The notes under the pieces were generated by a model that was given only the letters and a program-made list of their open reading frames with translations, made no database searches and had not been told where the DNA came from. From Oscillospiraceae bacterium (GTDB lineage Bacteria > Bacillota > Clostridia > Oscillospirales > Acutalibacteraceae): DNA of 5,380 nt. Both the position numbers and the translations under genes were made by a program. Numbering within the stretch: position 1 is the stretch's first letter; every line of letters starts with the position of its first letter. Shown piece after piece: positions 1 to 4,557 of this stretch. The DNA lies in contig JAJXDX010000079.1 of NCBI GenBank assembly GCA_021640185.1, positions 979 through 6,358 on the forward strand, given 5' to 3'.

Positions 1-597
1 GCGTATCTGGTCGTCGACGGGAAAGCGGTCGCGGCGTTTTTGATGGAAGCGCAGCTGCAGCCCGGCGCGAAGGAAACGATCGGTGCGCTGCACGATCTGG
101 GCATCGACCGTCTGGTGATGCTGACCGGCGACCGGCAGGCGGAGGCCGACCGCGTGGCGGCGCAGCTGTCGCTTGGGGCGGAGGCCTACGGCGGGCTGCT
201 GCCGGAGGATAAGCTGCACCACGTGGAGGAACTGCAGAAGGAGCGGACGACCGTGTTCGTCGGTGACGGCATCAATGACGCACCGGTGCTGGCGTGCGCC
301 GACGTCGGCGTGGCGATGGGCCTCGGCTCCGCCGCAGCGATCGAAACGGCAGATGCCGTGCTGGTGTCCGGCGGTCTTTCTCACCTGCCGGACGGCATCC
401 AGCTCTGTCTCCGCACGATGCTGACCGTCCGCGAGAACATCGTGTTCGCGCTGGCGGTGAAAGCGTTGGTGCTGATCCTGGCGGTGTGCGGCATCGCGCC
501 GATGTGGCTGGCCGTGTTTGCCGATATGGGCGTCACGATCCTGTCCGTGTTCAATGTGCTGCGGCTGATGCTGCCGTACCGCGGCAAAAAAGCCTGA
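1..597 (+). CDS. Heavy-metal-translocating P1B-type ATPase, C-terminal part (5' end outside the window)
   Basis: The frame is open from base 1 to the TGA at 595-597, giving 198 residues with no start in the window; the internal ATG at 40 is not a real start. Visible residues cover the end of the P domain and the last two membrane segments. The hinge motif TGDR is at 42-45, PEDK at 68-71 and the Mg-binding GDGINDAP at 88-95. Two hydrophobic helices follow at about 146-164 and 167-188. The first carries a lysine (K154) after ENIVFALAV, and the second carries ADMG with D175. In ZntA/CadA-type (P1B-2) pumps a TM7 lysine and a TM8 aspartate in this context take part in Zn/Cd/Pb export, and Cu pumps have different residues there. 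I therefore infer zinc/cadmium/lead efflux across the cytoplasmic membrane. The phosphorylation motif (DKTG) and the N-terminal metal-binding region lie outside the window, so selectivity cannot be confirmed. Confidence 0.9.
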   Translation, partial: AYLVVDGKAVAAFLMEAQLQPGAKETIGALHDLGIDRLVMLTGDRQAEADRVAAQLSLGAEAYGGLLPEDKLHHVEELQKERTTVFVGDGINDAPVLACADVGVAMGLGSAAAIETADAVLVSGGLSHLPDGIQLCLRTMLTVRENIVFALAVKALVLILAVCGIAPMWLAVFADMGVTILSVFNVLRLMLPYRGKKA

Positions 598-605
598 ACA
601 CGGTC

Positions 606-634
606 TTGCCGAACGGCGCGTGATGTGATATACT
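606..634 (+). promoter_or_regulatory. Predicted sigma-A promoter of the LOG-family gene
   Basis: The -35 is TTGCCG (606-611), followed by a 17-bp spacer and the -10 TATACT (629-634), which is preceded by TGA (626-628) and so forms an extended TGn -10. Transcription would start near 641, giving a leader of about 50 nt. A perfect TTGACA sits directly downstream at 635-640, but its only A/T-rich partner (TATAAG, 653-658) is just 12 bp away, so it is less likely to be used. The promoter implies that the LOG gene can be transcribed independently of the ATPase. Confidence 0.55.
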
Positions 635-680
635 TTGACAAAACGCACACCCTATAAGGAACGAACACGCGACGGGAAAC

Positions 681-685
681 GGAGG
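681..685 (+). promoter_or_regulatory. Ribosome binding site that fixes the LOG start
   Basis: GGAGG is separated by 6 nt from the ATG at 692. The frame stays open upstream to a TTG at 635, but that codon has no Shine-Dalgarno sequence and lies at the predicted transcription start, so 692 is chosen. Confidence 0.8.
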
Positions 686-691
686 ACCGAC

Positions 692-1264
692 ATGAACGTA
701 TGTCTTTACGGGGCGTCCAGCCCCGAGATCGCACGGGTCTATATCGATGCGGCCGAGGCGCTGGGCGAGCGTCTGGCGCAGGCCGGGCACACGCTGGTGT
801 ACGGCGCGGGCGGTGCCGGTGTGATGGGCGCGGCGGCGCGCGGCGCAAAACGCGGCGGCGGCCGGGTGATCGGTGTGGTGCCGCGGTTTTTGCAGGTGGA
901 CGGCATCCTGTTCGACGGCTGCGACGAAACGGTGTATACCGAGAATATGCGCGAGCGCAAGCAGATCATGGAGGAGCGCTCCGATGCCTTCATCGTCGCG
1001 CCCGGCGGGATCGGGACATACGAGGAGTTTTTCGAGATCTATACCCTTAAGCAGTTGGGACGTCACGCCAAACCGATCGTGCTGTTCAACACGGCAGGAT
1101 ACTATGACGGGGTGCTTTCGACGCTGCGGCACACGGTGGAGCAGCATTTCATGCAGCCGGCCTCGCTTGCGCTGATCCGCGTGGCGGATACGCCGGACGA
1201 GGTGCTGGCGCAGATCGGCCTGCGGGAAGATGCCGCCGATATCCGCTCGACCAAATTCGTTTGA
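692..1264 (+). CDS. LOG-family protein (TIGR00730-type Rossmann fold; putative nucleoside 5'-monophosphate phosphoribohydrolase)
   Basis: This is a 190-residue cytosolic protein, the usual length for the family. It starts MNVCLYGASS, a Rossmann-like first strand with the small-residue turn typical of LOG proteins. A glycine-rich stretch at about 37-58 follows (VYGAGGAGVMGA). The signature region comes next: M86-R-E-R-K90, then PGGIGTYEE at 104-112, matching the family motif PGGxGTxxE with E112 as the motif glutamate. In LOG enzymes the conserved arginine and this glutamate act in cleaving the N-glycosidic bond of nucleoside 5'-monophosphates (cytokinin activation in plants and some bacteria). 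Bacterial members were long misannotated as lysine decarboxylases. The real substrate here is unknown; AMP-type or damaged nucleotides are plausible. It lies 94 nt after the ATPase with its own predicted promoter, and is convergent with the AraC gene. No functional link to its neighbours is evident. Confidence 0.92.
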   Translation: MNVCLYGASSPEIARVYIDAAEALGERLAQAGHTLVYGAGGAGVMGAAARGAKRGGGRVIGVVPRFLQVDGILFDGCDETVYTENMRERKQIMEERSDAFIVAPGGIGTYEEFFEIYTLKQLGRHAKPIVLFNTAGYYDGVLSTLRHTVEQHFMQPASLALIRVADTPDEVLAQIGLREDAADIRSTKFV

Positions 1265-1274
1265 ATGATACCAA

Positions 1275-1306
1275 ACAAGGCCGTCGGCTTTTGCCGACGG
1301 CCTTGT
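1275..1306. terminator. Hairpin terminator between the convergent LOG and AraC genes
   Basis: There is a perfect 14-bp stem, ACAAGGCCGTCGGC (1275-1288) with GCCGACGGCCTTGT (1293-1306), closed by a TTTT loop. It fills most of the 43-nt gap between the LOG stop (1264) and the AraC stop (1308). There is no real U-tract on the + side (GCTATCTG follows). On the minus side the stem ends in TTGT followed by TTGG, a weak U-rich tail. A bidirectional intrinsic terminator is the likely role, probably more efficient for the AraC transcript, but the poor tails leave some doubt. Confidence 0.7.
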
Positions 1307-1307
1307 G

Positions 1308-2117
1308 CTATCTGTCCGTCCCTTGATCCGGGCTTATGCTTTTGCGGTAAGCCGTGGGGGAACGCCCGGTGTGGTGGGAGAAGAATTTGGAGAACGTGCA
1401 AACGTCCTCGAACCCGACGGCGGCGGCGACGGCGGTGATGCTGCCGTTCGTTTCGGCCAGCAGGGCGGTGGCCGCCTCGATCCGCGCGGCATCGATGTAT
1501 CGCTTGGGGGATGTACCACCGAATTTGACAAACAGATCGTACAGATACCGATCGTCGATGCACACCGCGGCGGCCGCGTCGTGCACGCCGATCCGGCGGG
1601 ACAGGTTGTCGCGGATGAACCGCACGGCCTCCTCGTAATGCTGCCGGGGGACCGACGGCGGGCCCTCCGCACGCCGTCCGGCCAGCGAAACGATGCGGAA
1701 AAAGTGCGAGAGCGCCTCGGTATGCCCAAGCGGCGCGCAAGTGGAGAACAGGCGCTGCCGCTCGTGCAGCAGGCGGGCGGACACGGCGTGGTCGAACACG
1801 CCGTCCGGCCGCACGGCGAAGGCCGACAGCACATACCGTTCCGCAAGTTCGGCCGAAAAGATCATCCACAGGTAGTTCCATGGGTCGCCGGTGGCCGCAT
1901 GGTATTCCTGCGTGACACCGGGGGCGGCGAGGAACCCCTGCCCCGCTTGCACCGGCTGCCCGCAGAAAAAGCCGGATCCGCGGGTGACGAAATGCACCGT
2001 CCAGTACGGGCGCGTCCACGGGCCCCAGTGTGCCAGCTCCCCCTTGTCCTCGTAGCCCATGCCGGTGACGAACAGCGGATCGCTTTGGTCGAAGTATACG
2101 CGGCGATAGTCGGACAT
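1308..2117 (-). CDS. AraC-family transcriptional regulator (N-terminal cupin sensor, C-terminal double HTH)
   Basis: This is a 269-residue protein starting MSDYRRVYFD. The ATG at 2117 is preferred over an in-frame ATG at 2183 because AAGGAG (2131-2126) lies 8 nt upstream, and the predicted promoter -10 would lie inside the longer form. Residues about 15-100 look like the AraC ligand-binding cupin: PYWTVHFVTRGSG at 37-49, then GQGFLAAPGVTQEYHA at 59-74 and DPWNYLWMIFSA at 78-89. The DNA-binding part spans about 160-259. The first HTH covers about 176-216 (IGVHDAAAAVCIDDRYLYDLFV...). The second covers about 226-259 with the hallmark GF-x3-C-x-FSKFFSHHTGRSPTAYRK pattern. Such regulators usually sense a sugar and activate a neighbouring sugar-use operon. 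It is divergent from the GH27 gene and shares a compact control region with it, so that gene is the most likely target, with autoregulation also likely. The effector cannot be read from the sequence. Confidence 0.93.
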   Translation of the reverse strand: MSDYRRVYFDQSDPLFVTGMGYEDKGELAHWGPWTRPYWTVHFVTRGSGFFCGQPVQAGQGFLAAPGVTQEYHAATGDPWNYLWMIFSAELAERYVLSAFAVRPDGVFDHAVSARLLHERQRLFSTCAPLGHTEALSHFFRIVSLAGRRAEGPPSVPRQHYEEAVRFIRDNLSRRIGVHDAAAAVCIDDRYLYDLFVKFGGTSPKRYIDAARIEAATALLAETNGSITAVAAAVGFEDVCTFSKFFSHHTGRSPTAYRKSISPDQGTDR

Positions 2118-2124
2118 CGTACCC

Positions 2125-2132
2125 TCTCCTTT
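2125..2132 (-). promoter_or_regulatory. Ribosome binding site of the AraC gene
   Basis: On the minus strand AAAGGAGA ends 7 nt before the ATG at 2117. It decides the start against the longer in-frame ATG at 2183, which has no comparable site. Confidence 0.8.
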
Positions 2133-2146
2133 GCCGATATACCATG

Positions 2147-2176
2147 ATTTTACCATATCCGCCCGTCGATCGTCAA
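2147..2176 (-). promoter_or_regulatory. Predicted promoter of the AraC gene
   Basis: Reading the minus strand, the -35 TTGACG (2176-2171) is followed by an 18-bp spacer and the -10 TAAAAT (2152-2147). The -10 is preceded by TGG, which makes an extended -10. Transcription would start near 2140, leaving a leader of about 23 nt that contains the AAAGGAGA site. The -35 abuts the -35 of the divergent GH27 promoter. Confidence 0.65.
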
Positions 2177-2205
2177 TGGACATCCGTCCCGCTGCGTGCT
2201 ATGCT
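2177..2205 (+). promoter_or_regulatory. Predicted promoter of the GH27 gene
   Basis: The -35 TGGACA (2177-2182) is followed by a 17-bp spacer and the -10 TATGCT (2200-2205), preceded by TGC (2197-2199) as an extended -10. Transcription would begin near 2212, at the ribosome binding site itself, leaving a leader of only about 14 nt. The -10 is imperfect (4 of 6 bases), which fits a promoter that needs an activator such as the divergent AraC protein. Confidence 0.55.
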
Positions 2206-2211
2206 TGGATC

Positions 2212-2218
2212 AAGGAGG
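2212..2218 (+). promoter_or_regulatory. Ribosome binding site of the GH27 gene
   Basis: A perfect AAGGAGG lies 7 nt before the ATG at 2226. The frame is open further upstream (to an ATG at 2196), but that start would precede both this site and the predicted transcription start. Confidence 0.88.
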
Positions 2219-2225
2219 GATCGTT

Positions 2226-3665
2226 ATGCAGCAGAGCATATCTATCGCGCAGGCAAAGCCGTTTTCCGGCGCGCCGGGCATCCATGCGCCCGCGCTGATC
2301 GGCGCGGAGCCGGGCAAGCCGTTTTTGTTCCGCATCCCGGTGACGGGGGAGCGGCCGCTCGTTTGCCGGGCGGAGGGACTGCCGGACGGCCTGACGCTGG
2401 AAGGGCAGATCATATCCGGCACGGTGCCGCACGAGGGCAGTTATCCCCTACGGCTGATCGCGGAGAACGCGGCCGGGCGGGACGAGCGCACCGTGACGCT
2501 GGACGTGCGCCCCGGCAGTGTGCTGCTGACGCCGCTGATGGGCCTGACGACGTGGAACGCCTTCGGCTCGCGCGTGTCGCAGCAAAACGTGCTGGATGCC
2601 GCGCGGCGGCTGATCGACCTTGGACTGGCGGAGTACGGCTATGGGTACGTCAACATCGATTCCGGCTGGCAGGGGCAGTACGGAGGTGCGCATGATGCCA
2701 TCCAGCCGAACGGCAAATTCCCGGATATGCACGCGTTGTGCGACGAACTGCACGCGATGGGGCTGCACGCCGGGATCTATGCCACGCCGATGCTGACGGC
2801 GTGGGGCTGCCCGGAGGAACTGCCGTCGATCCCCGGCTGCACGCGCGGCGGACCGGATGAGCTGTTCGCCGACGTCAACGGCGGCATCGGGCGCGAGCGG
2901 TGCGAGCAGAACAACGCCGACCAATGGGCGGAATGGGGTTTCGACTATCTGAAATACGACTGGCACCCGTGCGACCCCTATAATGCCGAGCGGATGCGGC
3001 AGGCGCTGCTGTCCACCGGACGCACCTTCGGCTTTTGTGTGACGGTGACGGCGGTGCGGGAATACCACCGCTATTGGCGCAGCCGGTGCAGCAGCTTCCG
3101 CTGCGGCACGGACACGGACGGCACATGGGCGACGCACATGAAGATCTATCGCGGGATCTTCGATTTCCTTGAAGATCCGAACCGCGGGCATTTCTTCGAT
3201 ATGGATATGCTGGATGTCGGCACACCGCACCAAAACGACGGTTTTTGCTGCCGCCTGACCGAGGACGAGCAGGTGGCGGTGTTCACCATGCGCGCGTTTT
3301 TCCAGTCGCCGCTGCAGATCGGCAGCACGCTGGAGGCGGTGACGCCCTTCGAACTGTCGTTGTATGCCAACGAGGAAGTGCTGGCGATCCATCAGGACAC
3401 GCTGTGCGCGCCGGCGCATCCGTGCCTGATCCACGAGGAAGGGCAGACGGTCGTACACGCTTTCACTAAGCGGCTGGCCGACGGGAGCATCGCCTATGCC
3501 GTGTTCGATCTGGGCGAAACGGCGCAGCCGGTCACGCTTTGGCTGGACGGGGAACACCGGATCCGCGACCTGTGGCAGAAGCAGGACATCGCGTCCGCCT
3601 CGCGGATCGACCTGACCATGCCGCCGCATTCCGCACGCCTGTTCCGGTGCGTGCCCGTCGAATAA
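2226..3665 (+). CDS. GH27 family glycosidase, probable alpha-galactosidase, with N-terminal NEW1/He_PIG module
   Basis: This is a 479-residue protein starting MQQSISIAQA. No signal peptide or membrane segment is seen, so it probably acts in the cytoplasm on imported oligosaccharides. Residues about 20-48 (APALIGAEPGKPFLFRIP, then TGERP) resemble the NEW1/He_PIG-associated segment. Residues about 49-95 resemble the He_PIG Ig-like fold (EGLPDGLTL, then ISGTVPHEGSY). This pair is known in front of bacterial GH27 enzymes. The barrel begins near 103 (PLMGLTTWNAFG) and has VNIDSGW at 142-148. The predicted nucleophile is D245 in YLKYDWHP. The predicted acid/base is D296 in FRCGTDTDGTW, aligned by R292-x3-D and the W five residues on. 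DMDMLDVG at 325-332 corresponds to the family's DPDMLxxG, and SPLQIGS is at 361-367. A C-terminal beta domain covers about 400-475. Retaining cleavage of terminal alpha-D-galactose is the usual GH27 activity; beta-L-arabinopyranosidase and other activities also occur in the family. It is divergent from the AraC gene, its likely regulator. Confidence 0.9.
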   Translation: MQQSISIAQAKPFSGAPGIHAPALIGAEPGKPFLFRIPVTGERPLVCRAEGLPDGLTLEGQIISGTVPHEGSYPLRLIAENAAGRDERTVTLDVRPGSVLLTPLMGLTTWNAFGSRVSQQNVLDAARRLIDLGLAEYGYGYVNIDSGWQGQYGGAHDAIQPNGKFPDMHALCDELHAMGLHAGIYATPMLTAWGCPEELPSIPGCTRGGPDELFADVNGGIGRERCEQNNADQWAEWGFDYLKYDWHPCDPYNAERMRQALLSTGRTFGFCVTVTAVREYHRYWRSRCSSFRCGTDTDGTWATHMKIYRGIFDFLEDPNRGHFFDMDMLDVGTPHQNDGFCCRLTEDEQVAVFTMRAFFQSPLQIGSTLEAVTPFELSLYANEEVLAIHQDTLCAPAHPCLIHEEGQTVVHAFTKRLADGSIAYAVFDLGETAQPVTLWLDGEHRIRDLWQKQDIASASRIDLTMPPHSARLFRCVPVE

Positions 3666-3717
3666 AACGCGAAAAATGCCCGCTGCGCAATAAGCGCAGC
3701 GGGCATTCTTGCGTTTT
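3664..3717. terminator. Bidirectional intrinsic terminator between GH27 and isomerase genes
   Basis: The inner stem is a perfect 14 bp: AATGCCCGCTGCGC (3675-3688) and GCGCAGCGGGCATT (3694-3707), with loop AATAA. An outer stem pairs AAAACGC (3664-3670) with GCGTTTT (3711-3717), separated by a small internal loop. On the + strand the tail is CTTGCGTTTT. On the minus strand the inner stem runs into TTTTTCGCGTTTTATT, a good U-rich tail. The outer arm overlaps the last two bases of the GH27 TAA. It fills the 57-nt gap between the convergent genes and should stop transcription both ways. Confidence 0.85.
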
Positions 3718-3722
3718 GACGA

Positions 3723-4262
3723 TCAGCCGTCGATCTTGGGCGTGCGGACGATGGCGGGATCGGTGAAGATGTCGCATTCGTCATAGCTGGTGGTCGAGAA
3801 CTCGCTGATCACGGCGCCCTCCGGCCCGGCTTGGAACCAGTGGAGCGTGTTCGGGTGCATGGTATACTGCTCGCCGGGGTGCAGCACGATCTCGTGGAAC
3901 ACGGTGTACACGCCCTGCGGCGGCTTGGCCTTGGGGGCAGCGGCCGGCTCGCCCTCGACGTACAGGTACACCGTGCCGTAGCGGCAGCGGAACGTTTCTT
4001 CCTTGCCGGGGTAGCCGATGCTCTCGATCGGGGCGTGGCGGTGCTCCGGGCAGGTCTGGAACGGGATCAGCGCCATCTCCTTGGCGCAGCAGCGCTCGGT
4101 ATTGACGTAGATGATGATCTCCGTGCCCGTTTCGCGCACGTTGCCGAGGGCGTAGTCCGTGATCTCCAGCGCCGCCTTTTCGGCGTCGGTCAGCACGATG
4201 TGCGCCTTTTCGTACAGGTCGAAGGCCTCTTGTGCCAGCCGGTCATAGTCTGCTTGTTTCAT
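3723..4262 (-). CDS. Cupin-fold D-lyxose/D-mannose ketol-isomerase (D-lyxose isomerase family, DUF1498-type)
   Basis: This is a 179-residue cytosolic protein starting MKQADYDRLA. The ATG at 4262 has AAAGGAG 7 nt upstream, whereas the in-frame ATG at 4316 has no such site. The sequence resembles the short (about 165-185 residue) Gram-positive D-lyxose isomerases. ITDYALGNVRETGTEI is at 34-49, CPEHRH at 71-76, GKEETFRCRYGTVYLYVEGE at 86-105, LHPGEQYTMHPNTLHWFQAG at 127-146, and EFSTTSYDECDIFTDP at 154-169. The divalent-metal (Mn-type) site predicted from the cupin pattern is H74, H76, E89 and H141. Known members interconvert D-lyxose/D-xylulose and often D-mannose/D-fructose, and some act on L-ribose, so the preferred sugar is open. 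It follows a long structured leader with its own promoter and lies downstream of the DUF5054-like gene on the same strand. It probably converts a released aldose to a ketose for phosphorylation. Confidence 0.88.
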   Translation of the reverse strand: MKQADYDRLAQEAFDLYEKAHIVLTDAEKAALEITDYALGNVRETGTEIIIYVNTERCCAKEMALIPFQTCPEHRHAPIESIGYPGKEETFRCRYGTVYLYVEGEPAAAPKAKPPQGVYTVFHEIVLHPGEQYTMHPNTLHWFQAGPEGAVISEFSTTSYDECDIFTDPAIVRTPKIDG

Positions 4263-4269
4263 CGGGGTG

Positions 4270-4276
4270 CTCCTTT
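4270..4276 (-). promoter_or_regulatory. Ribosome binding site of the isomerase gene
   Basis: On the minus strand AAAGGAG is followed by 7 nt and the ATG at 4262, fixing the start of the isomerase. Confidence 0.85.
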
Positions 4277-4281
4277 CTGTT

Positions 4282-4309
4282 TGTCTGCGATCATTACTAT
4301 CGACAGACA
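4282..4309. repeat. Imperfect inverted repeat just upstream of the isomerase ribosome binding site
   Basis: TGTCTGCGAT (4282-4291) is matched by ATCG-A-CAGACA (4299-4309), a 10-bp inverted repeat with one inserted A around a 7-bp centre. It could be an operator for a dimeric regulator or a small hairpin in the leader. It ends 6 bp before the AAAGGAG site, so either form could affect expression of the isomerase. Confidence 0.5.
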
Positions 4310-4364
4310 TGGGCACGACCGCCTGTCGGTGTGCCTTTTTGGCGCTTTTCGTCCTTTTCGGCTT

Positions 4365-4382
4365 GGCGGGCGTCAGCCCGCC
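4365..4382. repeat. GC-rich hairpin in the isomerase leader
   Basis: GGCGGGC (4365-4371) and GCCCGCC (4376-4382) form a perfect 7-bp stem with a 4-nt loop. On the minus-strand transcript the hairpin could be extended by pairing GGCTT (4397-4393) with AAGCC (4364-4360) around a bulge. No U-tract follows (CGAAAAGG), so it is not a typical intrinsic terminator. Confidence 0.55.
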
Positions 4383-4437
4383 TGTGCCTCAAAAGCCAAA
4401 GACCGCACGAAAACGCATCACTGACAGGTGCTGCGCA

Positions 4438-4496
4438 GTTTTGCCGAGCATACGATGCCGAGCATACGATGCCGAGCATACGATGCTCTGCAAAAC
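4438..4496. repeat. Inverted repeat framing the tandem array
   Basis: GTTTTGCCGAGCAT (4438-4451) and ATGCTCTGCAAAAC (4483-4496) are 14-bp arms with a single mismatch (C4445 opposite T4489). Part of the first repeat unit lies in the left arm and the end of the last unit in the right arm, so the whole array can fold as one long hairpin with further GCAT/ATGC pairing inside. In RNA read from the minus strand this would be about 59 nt. No U-tract follows, so it does not look like an intrinsic terminator. Confidence 0.75.
4443..4484. repeat. Three perfect tandem copies of a 14-bp unit
   Basis: The unit GCCGAGCATACGAT is repeated at 4443-4456, 4457-4470 and 4471-4484 without a mismatch, and two more bases (GC) continue the period. 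Each unit contains the small palindrome GCAT-ACG-ATGC when read into the next copy. The array lies entirely between the predicted isomerase promoter and gene, so it would be transcribed as part of the leader. Confidence 0.95.
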
Positions 4497-4520
4497 ACGT
4501 GTGTTCCCTTGTTTATCGAT

Positions 4521-4549
4521 AGTATAGTCGTTTGTTTTTGAAAAGTCAA
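4521..4549 (-). promoter_or_regulatory. Predicted strong promoter for the isomerase gene
   Basis: On the minus strand TTGACT (4549-4544) is followed by a 17-bp spacer and TATACT (4526-4521), each matching 5 of 6 consensus bases. The spacer is A/T-rich. Transcription would start near 4514. It sits 9 bp beyond the stop codon of the upstream DUF5054-like gene, so the isomerase can be expressed on its own, although no terminator separates the two genes and read-through is possible. Confidence 0.72.
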
Positions 4550-4557
4550 CGGTTTTT

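Larger units (their letters stand above)
4263..4557 (-). other. 295-bp non-coding region: promoter and long leader of the isomerase gene
   Basis: No convincing gene is seen here; short open frames on both strands lack ribosome binding sites and recognisable products. Base composition is visibly more A/T-rich and uneven than in the flanking genes. In minus-strand order it holds a promoter (4549-4521), a tandem-repeat array inside an inverted repeat (4496-4438), a GC-rich hairpin (4382-4365), an imperfect inverted repeat (4309-4282) and the ribosome binding site. With the start of transcription near 4514, the isomerase mRNA would have a leader of about 250 nt, unusually long beside the 14-50 nt leaders predicted for the other genes here. 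I do not recognise a known riboswitch in it. Confidence 0.6.

Noticed and set aside
458..471. CcpA cre-like sequence TGAAAGCGTTGGTG
   Set aside because: It matches only the first part of the cre consensus and lies inside the ATPase coding region where the bases are explained by conserved membrane residues.
635..691. Upstream extension of the LOG protein to a TTG start at 635
   Set aside because: There is no ribosome binding site, the added 19 residues are basic and unlike the family, and the start would lie upstream of the predicted transcription start.
1102..2145. Long open frame on the minus strand overlapping the AraC gene and the end of the LOG gene
   Set aside because: It is a shadow frame in GC-rich DNA: Arg/Pro/Ala-rich, no ribosome binding site, and it reads through the hairpin between the convergent genes. 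The AraC frame has clear domains.
2448..3629. 393-codon open frame antisense to the GH27 gene
   Set aside because: Composition is Arg/Gln/His-rich with no recognisable domain, while the opposite strand encodes a clear GH27 enzyme with a perfect ribosome binding site.
4292..4302. Possible second isomerase promoter with a TAGTAA-like -10 on the minus strand
   Set aside because: No acceptable -35 is found 16-18 bp upstream; the promoter at 4521-4549 is far better.
4443..4484. Possible CRISPR fragment
   Set aside because: The units are directly adjacent with no spacers and only 14 bp long, and there are no cas genes.
4232..4527. Two overlapping + strand open frames across the isomerase leader, one with a hydrophobic N-terminus
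   Set aside because: Neither has a Shine-Dalgarno sequence, both run through the tandem repeats, and they overlap the start of the isomerase gene or its ribosome binding site in antisense.
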